Assembly: GCF_027923585.1 (NCBI RefSeq)
Contig: NZ_BRPL01000002.1
Span: 124,001-188,000 of the forward strand
Source of the DNA: Philodulcilactobacillus myokonensis
GTDB lineage: Bacteria; Bacillota; Bacilli; Lactobacillales; Lactobacillaceae
Direction: 5' to 3'
DNA length: 64,000 nt
In this document: positions 53,424 through 61,378 of the stretch, one piece after another
Layout of the letters: every line of letters begins with the position of its first letter
Numbering within the stretch: position 1 is the first letter of the stretch
Translations under genes and position numbers: made by a program
Notes under the pieces: generated by a model
Told to the model about the DNA's origin: nothing
Database searches by the model: none
Seen by the model: the letters and a program-made list of their open reading frames with translations, nothing else

Positions 53424-55043
53424 ATGTCAGAAAATAGAGCAAAAGATATTACGACACAACTATGGGATATGGCTAATCAATTAAGAAGTAATATGAACCC
53501 AGTTGATTTTCAAAGTTATATCTTAGGGTTCATGTTTTATCGTTACCTTTCTACCCACCAAGAACATTTTTTAAAGGATCAAGGCTTCTTTGAAATTAAA
53601 CCTGATCAAACGATTAATGATGCGTATACTGAAGCTGCTAAAAGGGATGGTGTGGATGATTATTTAAAAGCCATCTCAACAGATTGTGGTTATGCAATTA
53701 AGCCAGAAGATACCTGGACAACCATTGTCGACAAAGTCAATAACGGAACCATTGTTCCTGAAGATTTTCAAAATATGTTTTCACATTTTAATGAAAATGC
53801 TAATTTAAACCATGAATTTAAGAAAGATTTTCGAAATGTTTTCTCTGATATTCATTTAGGGGATAATCAACTTGGTAATAGTACTAATGAACGTGCTAAG
53901 GCCCTAAGTAAAATTGTCAGTTTAGTTGATCAATTTAATTATAATGATAAAAATGGTCATGATATCTTAGGAGATGTTTATGAATATTTAATTGCTAACT
54001 TTGCTTCTAATTCAGGAAAAAAAGCGGGCGAATTTTATACCCCGCATCAAGTTTCAGAAGTATTAGCAAAAATTGTGACGTTAAATTTAAAACAAAATGA
54101 TGATACTTTTACCGTCTATGATCCCGCAATGGGTTCAGGATCGTTACTATTAACGGTCCAAAGTAATGTTCCTAATGGTGATCAAAAAGGGAAAGTCCAT
54201 TTTTATGGTCAGGAATTAAATACCACTACTTATAATTTAGCTCGAATGAATTTAATGATGCATAATGTTAACTATAAGAATATGGACTTAAGAAATGGTG
54301 ATACATTAAGCATTGATTGGCCTGATGGTCGTGATCAAAATGGCGTTGATCATCCTCGTTCCGTTGACGCAGTTGTCGAAAATCCGCCGTATTCTGCTCA
54401 TTGGGATAATAATAGTAAACGCATTAAGGATCCTCGTTTTAGTGAATATGCAATCGCACCAAAAACGAAGGCTGATTATGCTTTTTTATTACATGGTTTA
54501 TACCATTTAAATAATCAAGGAACGATGGCAATCGTGCTACCACATGGGGTACTATTCCGTGGAGCTAAAGAAGCTAAAATTCGAAAAGCATTGTTAGATA
54601 AAAATCAAATTGATGCAGTGATTGGATTGCCACCGAAGTTATTTTATTCAACAAGTATTCCAACTTTAATTATGGTATTGAAGAGGAATCGTAAGAATCG
54701 AAATGTTCTCTTTATTGATGCATCCAGGGATTATAAAAAGGGTAAAAATCAAAATCTTTTAACTGCCGATAATATTGATAAAATTGTCCAGACTTATAAG
54801 CAACGAAAAAATGTTAAACGGTATGCTCATGTTACTAGTATGGATGAAATTAAAGAAAATGATTACAATTTAAATATTCCTCGATACGTTGATACATTTG
54901 TACCTGAACCGGATATTAATATTGATGAAGTTAAAAATAATATTAAAGATATTGATCAAAAAATTACTAAAACTAAAAAAGAATTAAAGTCAATGGAAGC
55001 TGATTTGATTTGGACAGATAAAAATAAAGACCAAGGTAATTAA
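53424..55043 (+). CDS. hsdM: type I DNA adenine methyltransferase subunit
   Basis: 539 residues. N-terminal helical HsdM_N (AKDITTQLWDMANQLRSNMN), then the N6-adenine MTase core: GEFYTPHQVSEVLAKIV, SAM-binding VYDPAMGSGSLLL (~235-247) and catalytic VVENPPYSAHWDNN (~318-331). C-terminal coiled coil for HsdS contact (IDQKITKTKKELKSMEADL). It starts 10 bp after hsdR. It is separated from hsdS by a terminator-like hairpin and an antisense small ORF. Confidence 0.93.
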   Translation: MSENRAKDITTQLWDMANQLRSNMNPVDFQSYILGFMFYRYLSTHQEHFLKDQGFFEIKPDQTINDAYTEAAKRDGVDDYLKAISTDCGYAIKPEDTWTTIVDKVNNGTIVPEDFQNMFSHFNENANLNHEFKKDFRNVFSDIHLGDNQLGNSTNERAKALSKIVSLVDQFNYNDKNGHDILGDVYEYLIANFASNSGKKAGEFYTPHQVSEVLAKIVTLNLKQNDDTFTVYDPAMGSGSLLLTVQSNVPNGDQKGKVHFYGQELNTTTYNLARMNLMMHNVNYKNMDLRNGDTLSIDWPDGRDQNGVDHPRSVDAVVENPPYSAHWDNNSKRIKDPRFSEYAIAPKTKADYAFLLHGLYHLNNQGTMAIVLPHGVLFRGAKEAKIRKALLDKNQIDAVIGLPPKLFYSTSIPTLIMVLKRNRKNRNVLFIDASRDYKKGKNQNLLTADNIDKIVQTYKQRKNVKRYAHVTSMDEIKENDYNLNIPRYVDTFVPEPDINIDEVKNNIKDIDQKITKTKKELKSMEADLIWTDKNKDQGN

Positions 55044-55063
55044 TTTACCTTGATCTTTATCAT
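55025..55063. terminator. hairpin terminator between hsdM and hsdS
   Basis: ATAAAGAccAAGGTAA / TTACCTTgaTCTTTAT. It suggests hsdS needs its own promoter. Confidence 0.75.
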
Positions 55064-55066
55064 TTC

Positions 55067-55186
55067 TTATTTGTGTCTTGGCGTAGTTCGCTTGTATCCA
55101 GGTTGTTTATGGGATGGGTGAACTATAACCGTTTTTGGACCTCTCTTATGAGGATTAGATGGAAAATGACGATTCTCTTTTGTCAT
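55067..55186 (-). CDS. short basic protein (39 aa) on the opposite strand between hsdM and hsdS
   Basis: MTKENRHFPSNPHKRGPKTV... ending KRTTPRHK; rich in Lys, Arg, His and Pro. AAGAAGG lies 8 nt before the ATG, and the stop is followed by the hsdM hairpin, which would act as terminator from this side. The opposite-frame extension of hsdS over this stretch has no ribosome site. No family recognised; possibly an inhibitor or unrelated cargo. Confidence 0.5.
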   Translation of the reverse strand: MTKENRHFPSNPHKRGPKTVIVHPSHKQPGYKRTTPRHK

Positions 55187-55279
55187 TACTACACCTTCTT
55201 TTTAAAAGGATTATATGTTTTTAGCATACAAGAAAATTGTACTTTAATTATTAAAAATATGAAATTAAAGAGTGATTTA

Positions 55280-56470
55280 ATGAATAATAAATTGATTCCT
55301 AGGTTAAGATTTAAAGAATTTAGTGGTGGATGGGAAGAAAATAGAATAAAAGATATTTCTAAAATAGTTCGTGGAGCATCTCCAAGACCTATAAAAGATC
55401 CTAAGTGGTTTAGTAAGAATTCAAATGTTGGTTGGTTAAGAATTAGCGATGTAACAAGCCAAAATGGAAGAATACATTATATTAAACAAAAAATTTCTAA
55501 ACTAGGAGAAGAAAAAACTAGAGTAATAAAAACTCCTCATTTGATTTTAAGCATTGCCGCAACGGTTGGAGAACCGGCAATTAATTATGTAAAAACGGGA
55601 ATTCATGATGGTTTTGTTATTTTTAAAGATCCTGAATTTAATATAGCTTTTATGTTCCAATGGCTAAAGATGTTTAAGCCATTTTGGACAAAGTACGGTC
55701 AGTCAGGTAGTCAAGTTAATTTAAATTCAAATATAATAAATAATCAAGAAATAAATATTCCATCATTAAATGAACAACAAAAAATTGGTTCTTTCTTTGC
55801 TAAATTAGATCAATTAATTGAGTTACAAAATAAAAAGATCGAACAATTAAAAAAATTAAAACGTGGATATTTGCAAAAAATATTTCCACAAAAAGGTGAA
55901 AATGTTCCTAGGTTAAGATTTGATTTTACTGATAATTGGAAAATAAATAAAATTTCCAATTTATATAAAATAACGATGGGGCAATCTCCACATTCCAAAA
56001 ATTATACTACAGACAATAAATATGAAATATTAATTCAAGGTAATGCTGATATTTTCAATGGTAAAATTAATCCTAGAATATTCACAAAGGAAGTAACTAA
56101 AGAATCTTATTATGATGAAATAATTTTAACAGTTAGAGCACCTGTTGGAGAAGTTGCAATTAATCAATATAATAAAGTGGTGATAGGAAGAGGAGTTGCA
56201 TCTATAAAACCTGGAAATTTATTTTTATATTATTTATTAAATTTATTAAGAAATAATGGCTTCTGGAATAAAATTAGTTCTGGTTCAACATTTCAATCTA
56301 TTAATTCACATGATATTAATAATGTTATTATAAATATTCCAGAAATTAATGAACAAAATAAAATAGGTGAATTGTTATACAAAGTAGATCGCTTTATTAA
56401 TTATGAAAATTATAAGTTATATCAATTCAAACAATTAAAAAAAGCTTATCTACAAGAAATGTTTTGTTAA
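55280..56470 (+). CDS. hsdS: type I specificity subunit
   Basis: 396 residues from ATG 55280 (AGAGTG about 6 nt ahead); the long in-frame extension upstream reads through the antisense gene region and is rejected. Two target-recognition half-domains: the first opens LIPRLRFKEFSGGWEENRIKDI and ends at the coiled coil LDQLIELQNKKIEQLKKLKRGYL; the second opens NVPRLRFDFTDNWKINKI and ends VDRFINYENYKLYQFKQLKKAYL. The halves sit in the classic pseudo-repeat (LPRLRF...W). It is much more AT-rich than hsdM, as expected for rapidly exchanged specificity genes. Confidence 0.9.
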   Translation: MNNKLIPRLRFKEFSGGWEENRIKDISKIVRGASPRPIKDPKWFSKNSNVGWLRISDVTSQNGRIHYIKQKISKLGEEKTRVIKTPHLILSIAATVGEPAINYVKTGIHDGFVIFKDPEFNIAFMFQWLKMFKPFWTKYGQSGSQVNLNSNIINNQEINIPSLNEQQKIGSFFAKLDQLIELQNKKIEQLKKLKRGYLQKIFPQKGENVPRLRFDFTDNWKINKISNLYKITMGQSPHSKNYTTDNKYEILIQGNADIFNGKINPRIFTKEVTKESYYDEIILTVRAPVGEVAINQYNKVVIGRGVASIKPGNLFLYYLLNLLRNNGFWNKISSGSTFQSINSHDINNVIINIPEINEQNKIGELLYKVDRFINYENYKLYQFKQLKKAYLQEMFC

Positions 56471-56493
56471 GATATTAAGGAATGTAACAATCT

Positions 56494-57162
56494 ATGCATA
56501 ATAATCTTAAAGATTATAAACAAAAAGAAATCCAATATTTTATAATAGCAAATTTATTAGTTATTTTTACATTTTCTACAAGAATTGATTCAATTTTATA
56601 TATAAACAATTATAGATCATTAATAAATTTAGCCCCTTTAATTGGTGGTATGGGGATAATTTATGTATACTTTATTATATTAGATAGCGTTATATCTACT
56701 AATATTAAAAATCTTTTAGTTTTTTTAGGTAATTCAAGATTACCAGGTAATACTATTTTTAATAAATTATATTCAAAAAAATATAAGGATTTTAGAATAT
56801 CAATTGAAAAATTACAATTATTTTATAAAGACACATGGAATGAAATAAATGAAGATGGTAATATTACTCAGAATAATAAATTTTATTCATTTTATAAAAA
56901 TGTAAAAAATGATGATTTGATTTTTTATTCTAATAAAAATTATTTATTAATGCGTGATATGAATGTTATTTCATTCTTATTTATGATATTTTATCCATTT
57001 ATTTTTTTATTAATTCATTTTGTTTTTTATAATGGTTGGGTTCAAATGTTTTTTGTAATATTATGGGTAATGACTTTATACGCTTCTCATTCTACTGGAT
57101 ATAAATTTGCTAAAAATGTTTTAATTTCAAATTATTATAATAAGGAGATGGATGATAATTAG
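56494..57162 (+). CDS. membrane protein of the MBL pair, 222 aa
   Basis: Four membrane segments (about 17-37, 48-70, 158-178, 184-204) flank a cytoplasmic block of ~90 residues (NTIFNKLYSKKYKDFRISIE, LQLFYKDTWNEINEDGN). No family known to me. It overlaps the next gene by 11 nt. Two-gene combinations of a membrane protein and a metallo-beta-lactamase-fold hydrolase occur in defence islands, but I cannot match this one. Confidence 0.6.
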   Translation: MHNNLKDYKQKEIQYFIIANLLVIFTFSTRIDSILYINNYRSLINLAPLIGGMGIIYVYFIILDSVISTNIKNLLVFLGNSRLPGNTIFNKLYSKKYKDFRISIEKLQLFYKDTWNEINEDGNITQNNKFYSFYKNVKNDDLIFYSNKNYLLMRDMNVISFLFMIFYPFIFLLIHFVFYNGWVQMFFVILWVMTLYASHSTGYKFAKNVLISNYYNKEMDDN

Positions 57163-58060
57163 TATTGTTAAATTTTTTGATTCTGGTGACGGTGATATGT
57201 CTTATATTTACCATAATTCAGATAATTTTTCTATTATAGACTGTAATTTACCTGATGATTATTTTGATAGGAATAAGATATTAGATGAATTAGAAGAAAA
57301 AGAAAGCAAAAAACAAATATTTAGATTTATATCTACTCATCCTGATGAAGATCATTTTCATGGATTGAAGGATATAAATAATAAATTAGATATAATTAAT
57401 TTTTATTGTGTTAAAAATGATGTTAACAAGGAAGACATTACTGATGATTTTAAAGAATATAAAAAATTAAGAAATTCTAGCAGGACTTTTTATATACATA
57501 AAAACGCTACTAGAAGATGGATGAACATGTCTACAAATAAAATAGGCAGTGCTGGTATAAACATACTATGGCCTGATGTAAATAATTATTATTTTAAAGA
57601 AAAATTTAATGAAATTAATAATAATGATTATGCTAGTCCAAATGATATTTCTCCTATTATAAAATATTCTGTAAAAGATAATGCTAATATTATGTTTATG
57701 GGAGATATTGAAACAGATTTTCTTAAAAAAATAAATGATGATGTAGATTGGCCAAGTATAGACGTATTATTAGCTCCCCATCACGGAAGGAAAAGCGGTC
57801 ATATACCATATGATATTTTAAATAAATTAAATCCTAAGTTAATTATTTTAGGACACGCTCCTTCTAAAGATATGGATTATTATTCAAATTGGAATACTAT
57901 ATTAAAGAATAATAGTGGAGATATAACCCTGGATTGTAGTGGTGATTTTATAAACGTCTGGGTTAAAAATGACGAATATACTTCTAACATTTCATTTAAT
58001 AATAATGAAAATAAAAATAATTTAAATTTAAATTATTTGGGTAGTATTAAAGTTAATTAG
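57152..58060 (+). CDS. metallo-beta-lactamase-fold hydrolase (ComEC/Rec2 C-terminal type)
   Basis: 302 residues. MBL motifs: SIIDCNLPDD, metal-binding STHPDEDHFHG (H-x-D-x-D-H variant, residues ~63-73), FMGDIETD (Asp), LLAPHHGRKSGH (His-His) and LIILGHAPSKDM (His). This matches the ComEC-like hydrolases, some of which degrade nucleotides or RNA/DNA. It is stand-alone, without the channel domain. Coupled to the preceding membrane protein. Followed by a terminator. AT-rich. Confidence 0.85.
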   Translation: MIISIVKFFDSGDGDMSYIYHNSDNFSIIDCNLPDDYFDRNKILDELEEKESKKQIFRFISTHPDEDHFHGLKDINNKLDIINFYCVKNDVNKEDITDDFKEYKKLRNSSRTFYIHKNATRRWMNMSTNKIGSAGINILWPDVNNYYFKEKFNEINNNDYASPNDISPIIKYSVKDNANIMFMGDIETDFLKKINDDVDWPSIDVLLAPHHGRKSGHIPYDILNKLNPKLIILGHAPSKDMDYYSNWNTILKNNSGDITLDCSGDFINVWVKNDEYTSNISFNNNENKNNLNLNYLGSIKVN

Positions 58061-58084
58061 ATTAATGATTTTTATAATACACAA

Positions 58085-58138
58085 CAAAACCACCGTCCCA
58101 CACAGCTTATCCAGCTCTGCGCAACGGTGGTTTTATTT
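58085..58138 (+). terminator. intrinsic terminator after the MBL gene
   Basis: AAAACCACCGT / ACGGTGGTTTTATTTT with a 30-nt loop containing short internal stems. Confidence 0.8.
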
Positions 58139-58189
58139 TGTAAACTATTTAGAAATTTTGGGGAAATTTGGAATAAAAATGTGAATTAA

Positions 58190-58996
58190 TTATTTAACGG
58201 AAAGGTGCAGGTCGTGCATGCCACTATCGAATGTGACCTTCCAATCACCTTTGGTTAAGTGAGGGGGCAGTAAGAAGGTTCCGGATGATACCATTTGACC
58301 AGCCTTCATTTGCATCCCTTGCGTATGCAGCTTCTTAACCAGCCATTGCAGTGATTTCATCGGATTGCCGAGCACTTCTGATGAAGTCCCTTGTGCCACC
58401 ATTTTACCGTTGTGGTACATCTTGCAATGGACCTTGGCTAGATCATCGTATGAATATGTATTGGTATCTTGTTCGTCACCGTAGACGACATAGCCACCAA
58501 CGGCCGCGTCTGACATGACTAAGTATTTAGATAAACCAGGGAACCAATCGTAGAATCTAGAGTCTGGTACTTCGACCCCGGGAGCAACGGTGGTCTTCTT
58601 CATTAAGTCGTCCAATGAATCTTCAGGGGATAAGTCTTCTTTGGCGCGGAATTCTAATTCGACTTCAGCCAGTGGACTCATTAATTGTTTCCCGGATGTT
58701 AAATGAACAGGGCTTTTGACGAAGTGAGATTTCACTTGAGCACCATATAATGGTTCGTCTGAATCGAACATGTGTTGGGTTTGTTTGCTAGTTAAACTAA
58801 CTTTGTAGCCACCCAGTGGTTGATTCTTTAATTCCATTAATTTCTTTTGAACGCGATACGCAGAGTCATCATTGGTAACCAGTGGTTCATAATCACTCAT
58901 TGGTAGTGGTTTCAAAGTCTTGTAAGCATTGTATAAATCTTTAGCAACTCTAGCTTCTGTTTTGGTTAAGTTTTCTACTTGTGTATTTTCTGACAT
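58190..58996 (-). CDS. 2-keto-4-pentenoate hydratase-family protein (FAH superfamily)
   Basis: 268 residues. Family marks: EVELEFRAKEDLS (acidic metal ligands), VAPGVEVPDSRF, SDAAVGGYVVYG, LGNPMKSLQWLVKKLHTQGM and GQMVSSGTFLLPP. Members hydrate 2-oxo-pent-4-enoate or decarboxylate oxaloacetate-like acids; the substrate here is unknown. AAGGAG precedes the ATG. Transcribed from the T-box-controlled promoter at 59.6 kb together with a 34-residue ORF. Confidence 0.8.
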   Translation of the reverse strand: MSENTQVENLTKTEARVAKDLYNAYKTLKPLPMSDYEPLVTNDDSAYRVQKKLMELKNQPLGGYKVSLTSKQTQHMFDSDEPLYGAQVKSHFVKSPVHLTSGKQLMSPLAEVELEFRAKEDLSPEDSLDDLMKKTTVAPGVEVPDSRFYDWFPGLSKYLVMSDAAVGGYVVYGDEQDTNTYSYDDLAKVHCKMYHNGKMVAQGTSSEVLGNPMKSLQWLVKKLHTQGMQMKAGQMVSSGTFLLPPHLTKGDWKVTFDSGMHDLHLSVK

Positions 58997-59010
58997 TTTA
59001 ATGATCTCCT

Positions 59011-59115
59011 TATATTTTACTAGCCGCCATTGAAATCGGCGGAATTTAATTTCCTATCTACAACTAAAATCTGAATCTGACCTTTATCATCGGAACTACT
59101 AATCACTGATTTCAA
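59011..59115 (-). CDS. short ORF between T-box and hydratase gene, 34 aa
   Basis: MKSVISSSDDKGQIQILVVD then RKLNSPISMAASKI; TTG start behind a perfect AAGGAGG (7 nt spacing). The stop is 14 nt before the hydratase ATG. It could be a small protein or a translation-coupling leader. No family recognised. Confidence 0.5.
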
Positions 59116-59149
59116 TTTAACCACCTCCTTAAAATGATATTGATGAAAA

Positions 59150-59219
59150 TATGTGATATGTGATGAAACTATGTGAAGATTATGTGAAAAAATATGTGAT
59201 TAAAAATGATCCTATGTGA
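59150..59219. repeat. cluster of six TATGTGA direct repeats
   Basis: TATGTGA starts at 59150, 59157, 59170, 59181, 59193 and 59213, with decayed copies at 59226 and 59232. Spacings 7, 13, 11, 12, 20. It lies in the untranslated region after the T-box terminator and before the 34-aa ORF. On the transcript the repeats read UCACAUA. Confidence 0.75.
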
Positions 59220-59239
59220 TGAAGCTATGTCTATGTATC

Positions 59240-59556
59240 AAAAAAGACGTCCTAACAATCCACATGAAGTGAATATGAAAGGACGTCTAAAAAACGTGTT
59301 ACCACCTTAATTTACTAAAACGAAAATCGTTTTAGCCTCTGCGTACGGCAAATGCGATACGTTGGCAAGATAACGGCTGCTACCGTGGAGACTTACTTGG
59401 TTCAGTTCCTAAAACTAAAGAATGATAACTTGTTAATTCTCATACATCGTTTCACCTAACCGATGCTCTCTAGGCTGATGAATTAATTTGTTTTTTCTTA
59501 TGATTGTTTTATGTTTTTATAATTCTAATTTATTTGTAATCAATTTCTAATTGATT
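59240..59556 (-). promoter_or_regulatory. T-box leader (tRNA-sensing riboswitch)
   Basis: On the minus strand a promoter TTGACA (59590-59585), 16 bp, TATACT is followed by stem I (AGAGAGCATCGG, GGTGAAACGATG), a specifier region GAA-TTA-AC at 59439-59432, the antiterminator T-box AAGGTGGTAACACG (59308-59295) and the terminator AGACGTCC/GGACGTCT plus T-run (59288-59240). By the GAA-xxx-A convention the specifier is TTA (Leu), tentative. It controls the 34-aa ORF and the hydratase-family gene. Confidence 0.85.
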
Positions 59557-59616
59557 ATTTATAGTATATCTCAAATTTTTAAAATGTCAACATATGTTTT
59601 AAAAAAATTTTAAAAA

Positions 59617-59880
59617 TTATTTTGATAATCGTGGCCTGCTCTTGACCCGATTTCGAAATAACCTTGGTCGTTCGGGACGAATCCTTGGCCTTGGTTCAGC
59701 CATGTTCTCAACGGTAACATCTAATAATTGAACGCCACCGTGATATTTACGATTGGATAAATCTTTAACTTTCACACCTACCATTTCAACGTTCGGTGCT
59801 ACTTGTTTGTCCCGGGTCTTCTTTTGAGCAGCCATGTTCGTTACTACGTTTACTAATGCTTTCATTTCCTTACTAGTCAT
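59617..59880 (-). CDS. small basic protein, cassette A (87 aa)
   Basis: MTSKEMKALVNVVTNMAAQ..., middle VGVKVKDLSNRKYHGGVQLL, and a striking C-terminus rich in Arg/Pro (AEPRPRIRPERPRLFRN) ending VKSRPRLSK. The protein of cassette B (61140-61343) also ends VKSRPSL. AAAGGAG 8 nt before the ATG. It is preceded by a mini-ORF, operator palindrome and promoter that are all repeated in cassette B. Function unknown. Confidence 0.55.
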   Translation of the reverse strand: MTSKEMKALVNVVTNMAAQKKTRDKQVAPNVEMVGVKVKDLSNRKYHGGVQLLDVTVENMAEPRPRIRPERPRLFRNRVKSRPRLSK

Positions 59881-59914
59881 TTTAATCGCTCCTTTGATTG
59901 GAACGCAGCCACAA

Positions 59915-60037
59915 CTAGTTGATCACTAGGAGTGGTTTACGTAATGGGTAATTTAAATTGATGCTACTAATCTGAACTTCGCTTGAGTTGTTACTTAACA
60001 CTAATTGCGTTGGAATCACTCCCTTAAAAATTTTCAA
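59915..60037 (-). CDS. leader mini-ORF of cassette A (40 aa)
   Basis: TTG 60037 start; contains VIPTQLVLS and ends RKPLLVIN. Its counterpart in cassette B starts MVPTQSNY and ends EPLLMNY. The PTQ and PLL positions are conserved while the middle is not. AAGGGAG lies inside the frame, so the true start could be the GTG at 60019. Coding status is supported only by this conservation. Confidence 0.4.
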   Translation of the reverse strand: MKIFKGVIPTQLVLSNNSSEVQISSINLNYPLRKPLLVIN

Positions 60038-60084
60038 ATGAGAATAAATTTAATTAAATTTAATTGATTTATAATCATTTGATT

Positions 60085-60118
60085 GTGTACAATATACACC
60101 GGTTAAAAATTATTGCAA
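60085..60118 (-). promoter_or_regulatory. promoter of cassette A with operator palindrome over the -10
   Basis: TTGCAA (60118-60113), 16 bp, TATATT (60096-60091). The -10 lies inside GTGTACAATATACAC (60085-60099), an imperfect version of the perfect palindrome in cassette B. Confidence 0.65.
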
Positions 60119-60182
60119 GGGTTTTAAATCAATTTTTTAAGTATTAATTTCATAAATGCGATGAGGACAGTGCTTTTCAGAG

Positions 60183-60590
60183 ATGAATTTTTTAAAAAGA
60201 ATTTTTCAAGAATGGCGTAAGCAACGTTTACGGCGTGAAATTGAAAAAATGGATCGATTGGACGGCTACCAATTTGAGGATTACGTTGCTAAAATTTTGA
60301 AGAAGAACGGATTTGAAAACGTTAGACAAACTTCGAAGATCCACGACAATGGCTTGGATGTAATTGCCGAACGTGATGGTAAAGTATATGGATTTCAGTG
60401 TAAGCACTATGTGAAACGAACGGTCGGCATGAAGGCGGTCCGTCAGACATTTGTTGGTGGGAATGCTTACCAAGTCGACTCAGCAATTTTACTTGTGAAT
60501 CGTGATTTTGATCAGAAGGCGATTACGTTAGCCAAGCAGCTGGAAGTGAAGTTGTGGGGCAGGGAAAAGTTGATTGAGTTGATGAAATGA
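60183..60590 (+). CDS. Mrr-type restriction endonuclease (PD-(D/E)XK, Mrr_cat)
   Basis: 135 residues. Mrr-cat layout: DGYQFEDYVAKILKKNGF (fold entry with conserved FE), NGLDVIAERDGK (catalytic Asp), YGFQCKHYVKRTVGMKAVRQ (Q-x-K active site) and the C-terminal ILLVNRDF...AKQLEVKLW. Mrr-related enzymes cut modified DNA. It lacks a DNA-recognition winged helix, so specificity must come from elsewhere. A basic helical N-terminus (WRKQRLRREIEKMDRL) precedes the fold. The ribosome site is weak. Confidence 0.85.
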   Translation: MNFLKRIFQEWRKQRLRREIEKMDRLDGYQFEDYVAKILKKNGFENVRQTSKIHDNGLDVIAERDGKVYGFQCKHYVKRTVGMKAVRQTFVGGNAYQVDSAILLVNRDFDQKAITLAKQLEVKLWGREKLIELMK

Positions 60591-60703
60591 AAAATATATT
60601 CTAAAAATAGGGGGGTATACCTTAAATTTGCTCCCTTATTTCATTTGAGATGATATAATTATTTTGTCGTGCTTATTTAAGCTCGATAAGGTGGTGAGCA
60701 ACC

Positions 60704-60799
60704 ATGCTTAATTTATTAAATACCTTATTTGTTAATGCTTTCAACTTAATTTTTTGTCCTTTAGTAGTTTACTACTTTGAACATAAAAATAAGCATTAA
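60704..60799 (+). CDS. type I toxin-like membrane peptide (31 aa, Fst/Ldr-like)
   Basis: MLNLLNTLFVNAFNLIFCPL then VVYYFEHKNKH: one membrane segment with a central Pro and a charged tail, the format of Fst-family type I toxins. AAGGTGGTG 7 nt ahead of the ATG; the 5' part contains short repeats (GTGCTTATTTAAGC, GGTGGTGAGC). A strong hairpin follows. In known modules the antisense RNA runs inward from the other side of that hairpin. Confidence 0.5.
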   Translation: MLNLLNTLFVNAFNLIFCPLVVYYFEHKNKH

Positions 60800-60810
60800 A
60801 TAAATAAAGA

Positions 60811-60900
60811 GTCAGTGTTTTTGCGGGACACTGGCTCTTTTTTGTGGTTATCACAACCATGCAATAACATTTATTAAATACCAACTTCAATATATAACAA
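60811..60900. repeat. dispersed repeat: hairpin plus conserved tail (copy 2)
   Basis: GAGTCAGTGT / ACACTGGCTC then T6, followed by GTGGTTATCACA, CATG and TACCAACTTCAATATATAAC. It matches 23926-24010 in order and sequence. It acts as terminator of the toxin candidate and possibly contains the antisense RNA promoter. Confidence 0.6.
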
Positions 60901-61003
60901 CTGGATATAATATTCAATTGTTTTTCTTAACTTGAGTGCTATTTAGGAAATAATATAAAAATAATATAAGTAATGAAAATGAAAATTAAATTCTAATTTT
61001 AAC

Positions 61004-61038
61004 CACAAAAAAGAGCATCCACACAATGTGAATGCTCT
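61004..61038 (-). terminator. terminator of cassette B
   Basis: GAGCATTCAC / GTGTGGATGCTC then TTTTTT on the minus strand. Confidence 0.8.
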
Positions 61039-61090
61039 CCTTCAGGACTATATTATATTATTAAAGAAAATTCAATCGTTAATTTGAGAA

Positions 61091-61106
61091 AGTAGCTCAG
61101 TTGGTA
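61091..61106 (+). other. tRNA D-arm-like fragment
   Basis: AGTAGCTCAGTTGGTA is identical to the consensus 5' D-arm region of tRNAs, but no anticodon or T-arm follows. It lies in the 3' untranslated region of cassette B. Either a decayed tRNA fragment or chance. Confidence 0.35.
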
Positions 61107-61139
61107 TTATTATTTCATAGAATGGGGAGATATATTGAT

Positions 61140-61343
61140 CTAAAGGCTAGGCCTTGATTTCACCCCAATGGAGACAGTCGCTGTTGGACGGCCTCCGCGA
61201 AGAACCATTACAGCGCTTGCTACTTTACTAGCTACAGCGTTCTTGGCTCTTTCACTTGCTTCTAATAATACAGCGTTTTCTTGATTAAGTGCTACCCTTA
61301 ATACTTTCAGTTTCAAAGCATTGTTCTTGTATACGTCAGTCAT
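61140..61343 (-). CDS. small basic protein, cassette B (67 aa)
   Basis: MTDVYKNNALKLKVLRVALN... with an Ala/Val-rich helix (ASERAKNAVASKVASAV) and the ending IGVKSRPSL, the same tail as cassette A. AAAGGGGCG before the ATG. Its mini-ORF, operator and promoter are the copies of cassette A. Function unknown. Confidence 0.55.
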   Translation of the reverse strand: MTDVYKNNALKLKVLRVALNQENAVLLEASERAKNAVASKVASAVMVLRGGRPTATVSIGVKSRPSL

Positions 61344-61378
61344 AGCAATCGCCCCTTTGTAAGGTGCTCCACAACTAA

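Noticed and set aside
55073-55279. N-terminal extension of hsdS by 69 codons
   Set aside because: No ribosome site, unlike any HsdS N-terminus, and it lies opposite a better supported small gene; the canonical start of the first recognition domain is at 55280.
59150-59219. CRISPR array
   Set aside because: Repeat unit is 7 bp with 0-13 bp spacers, and no cas genes are present.
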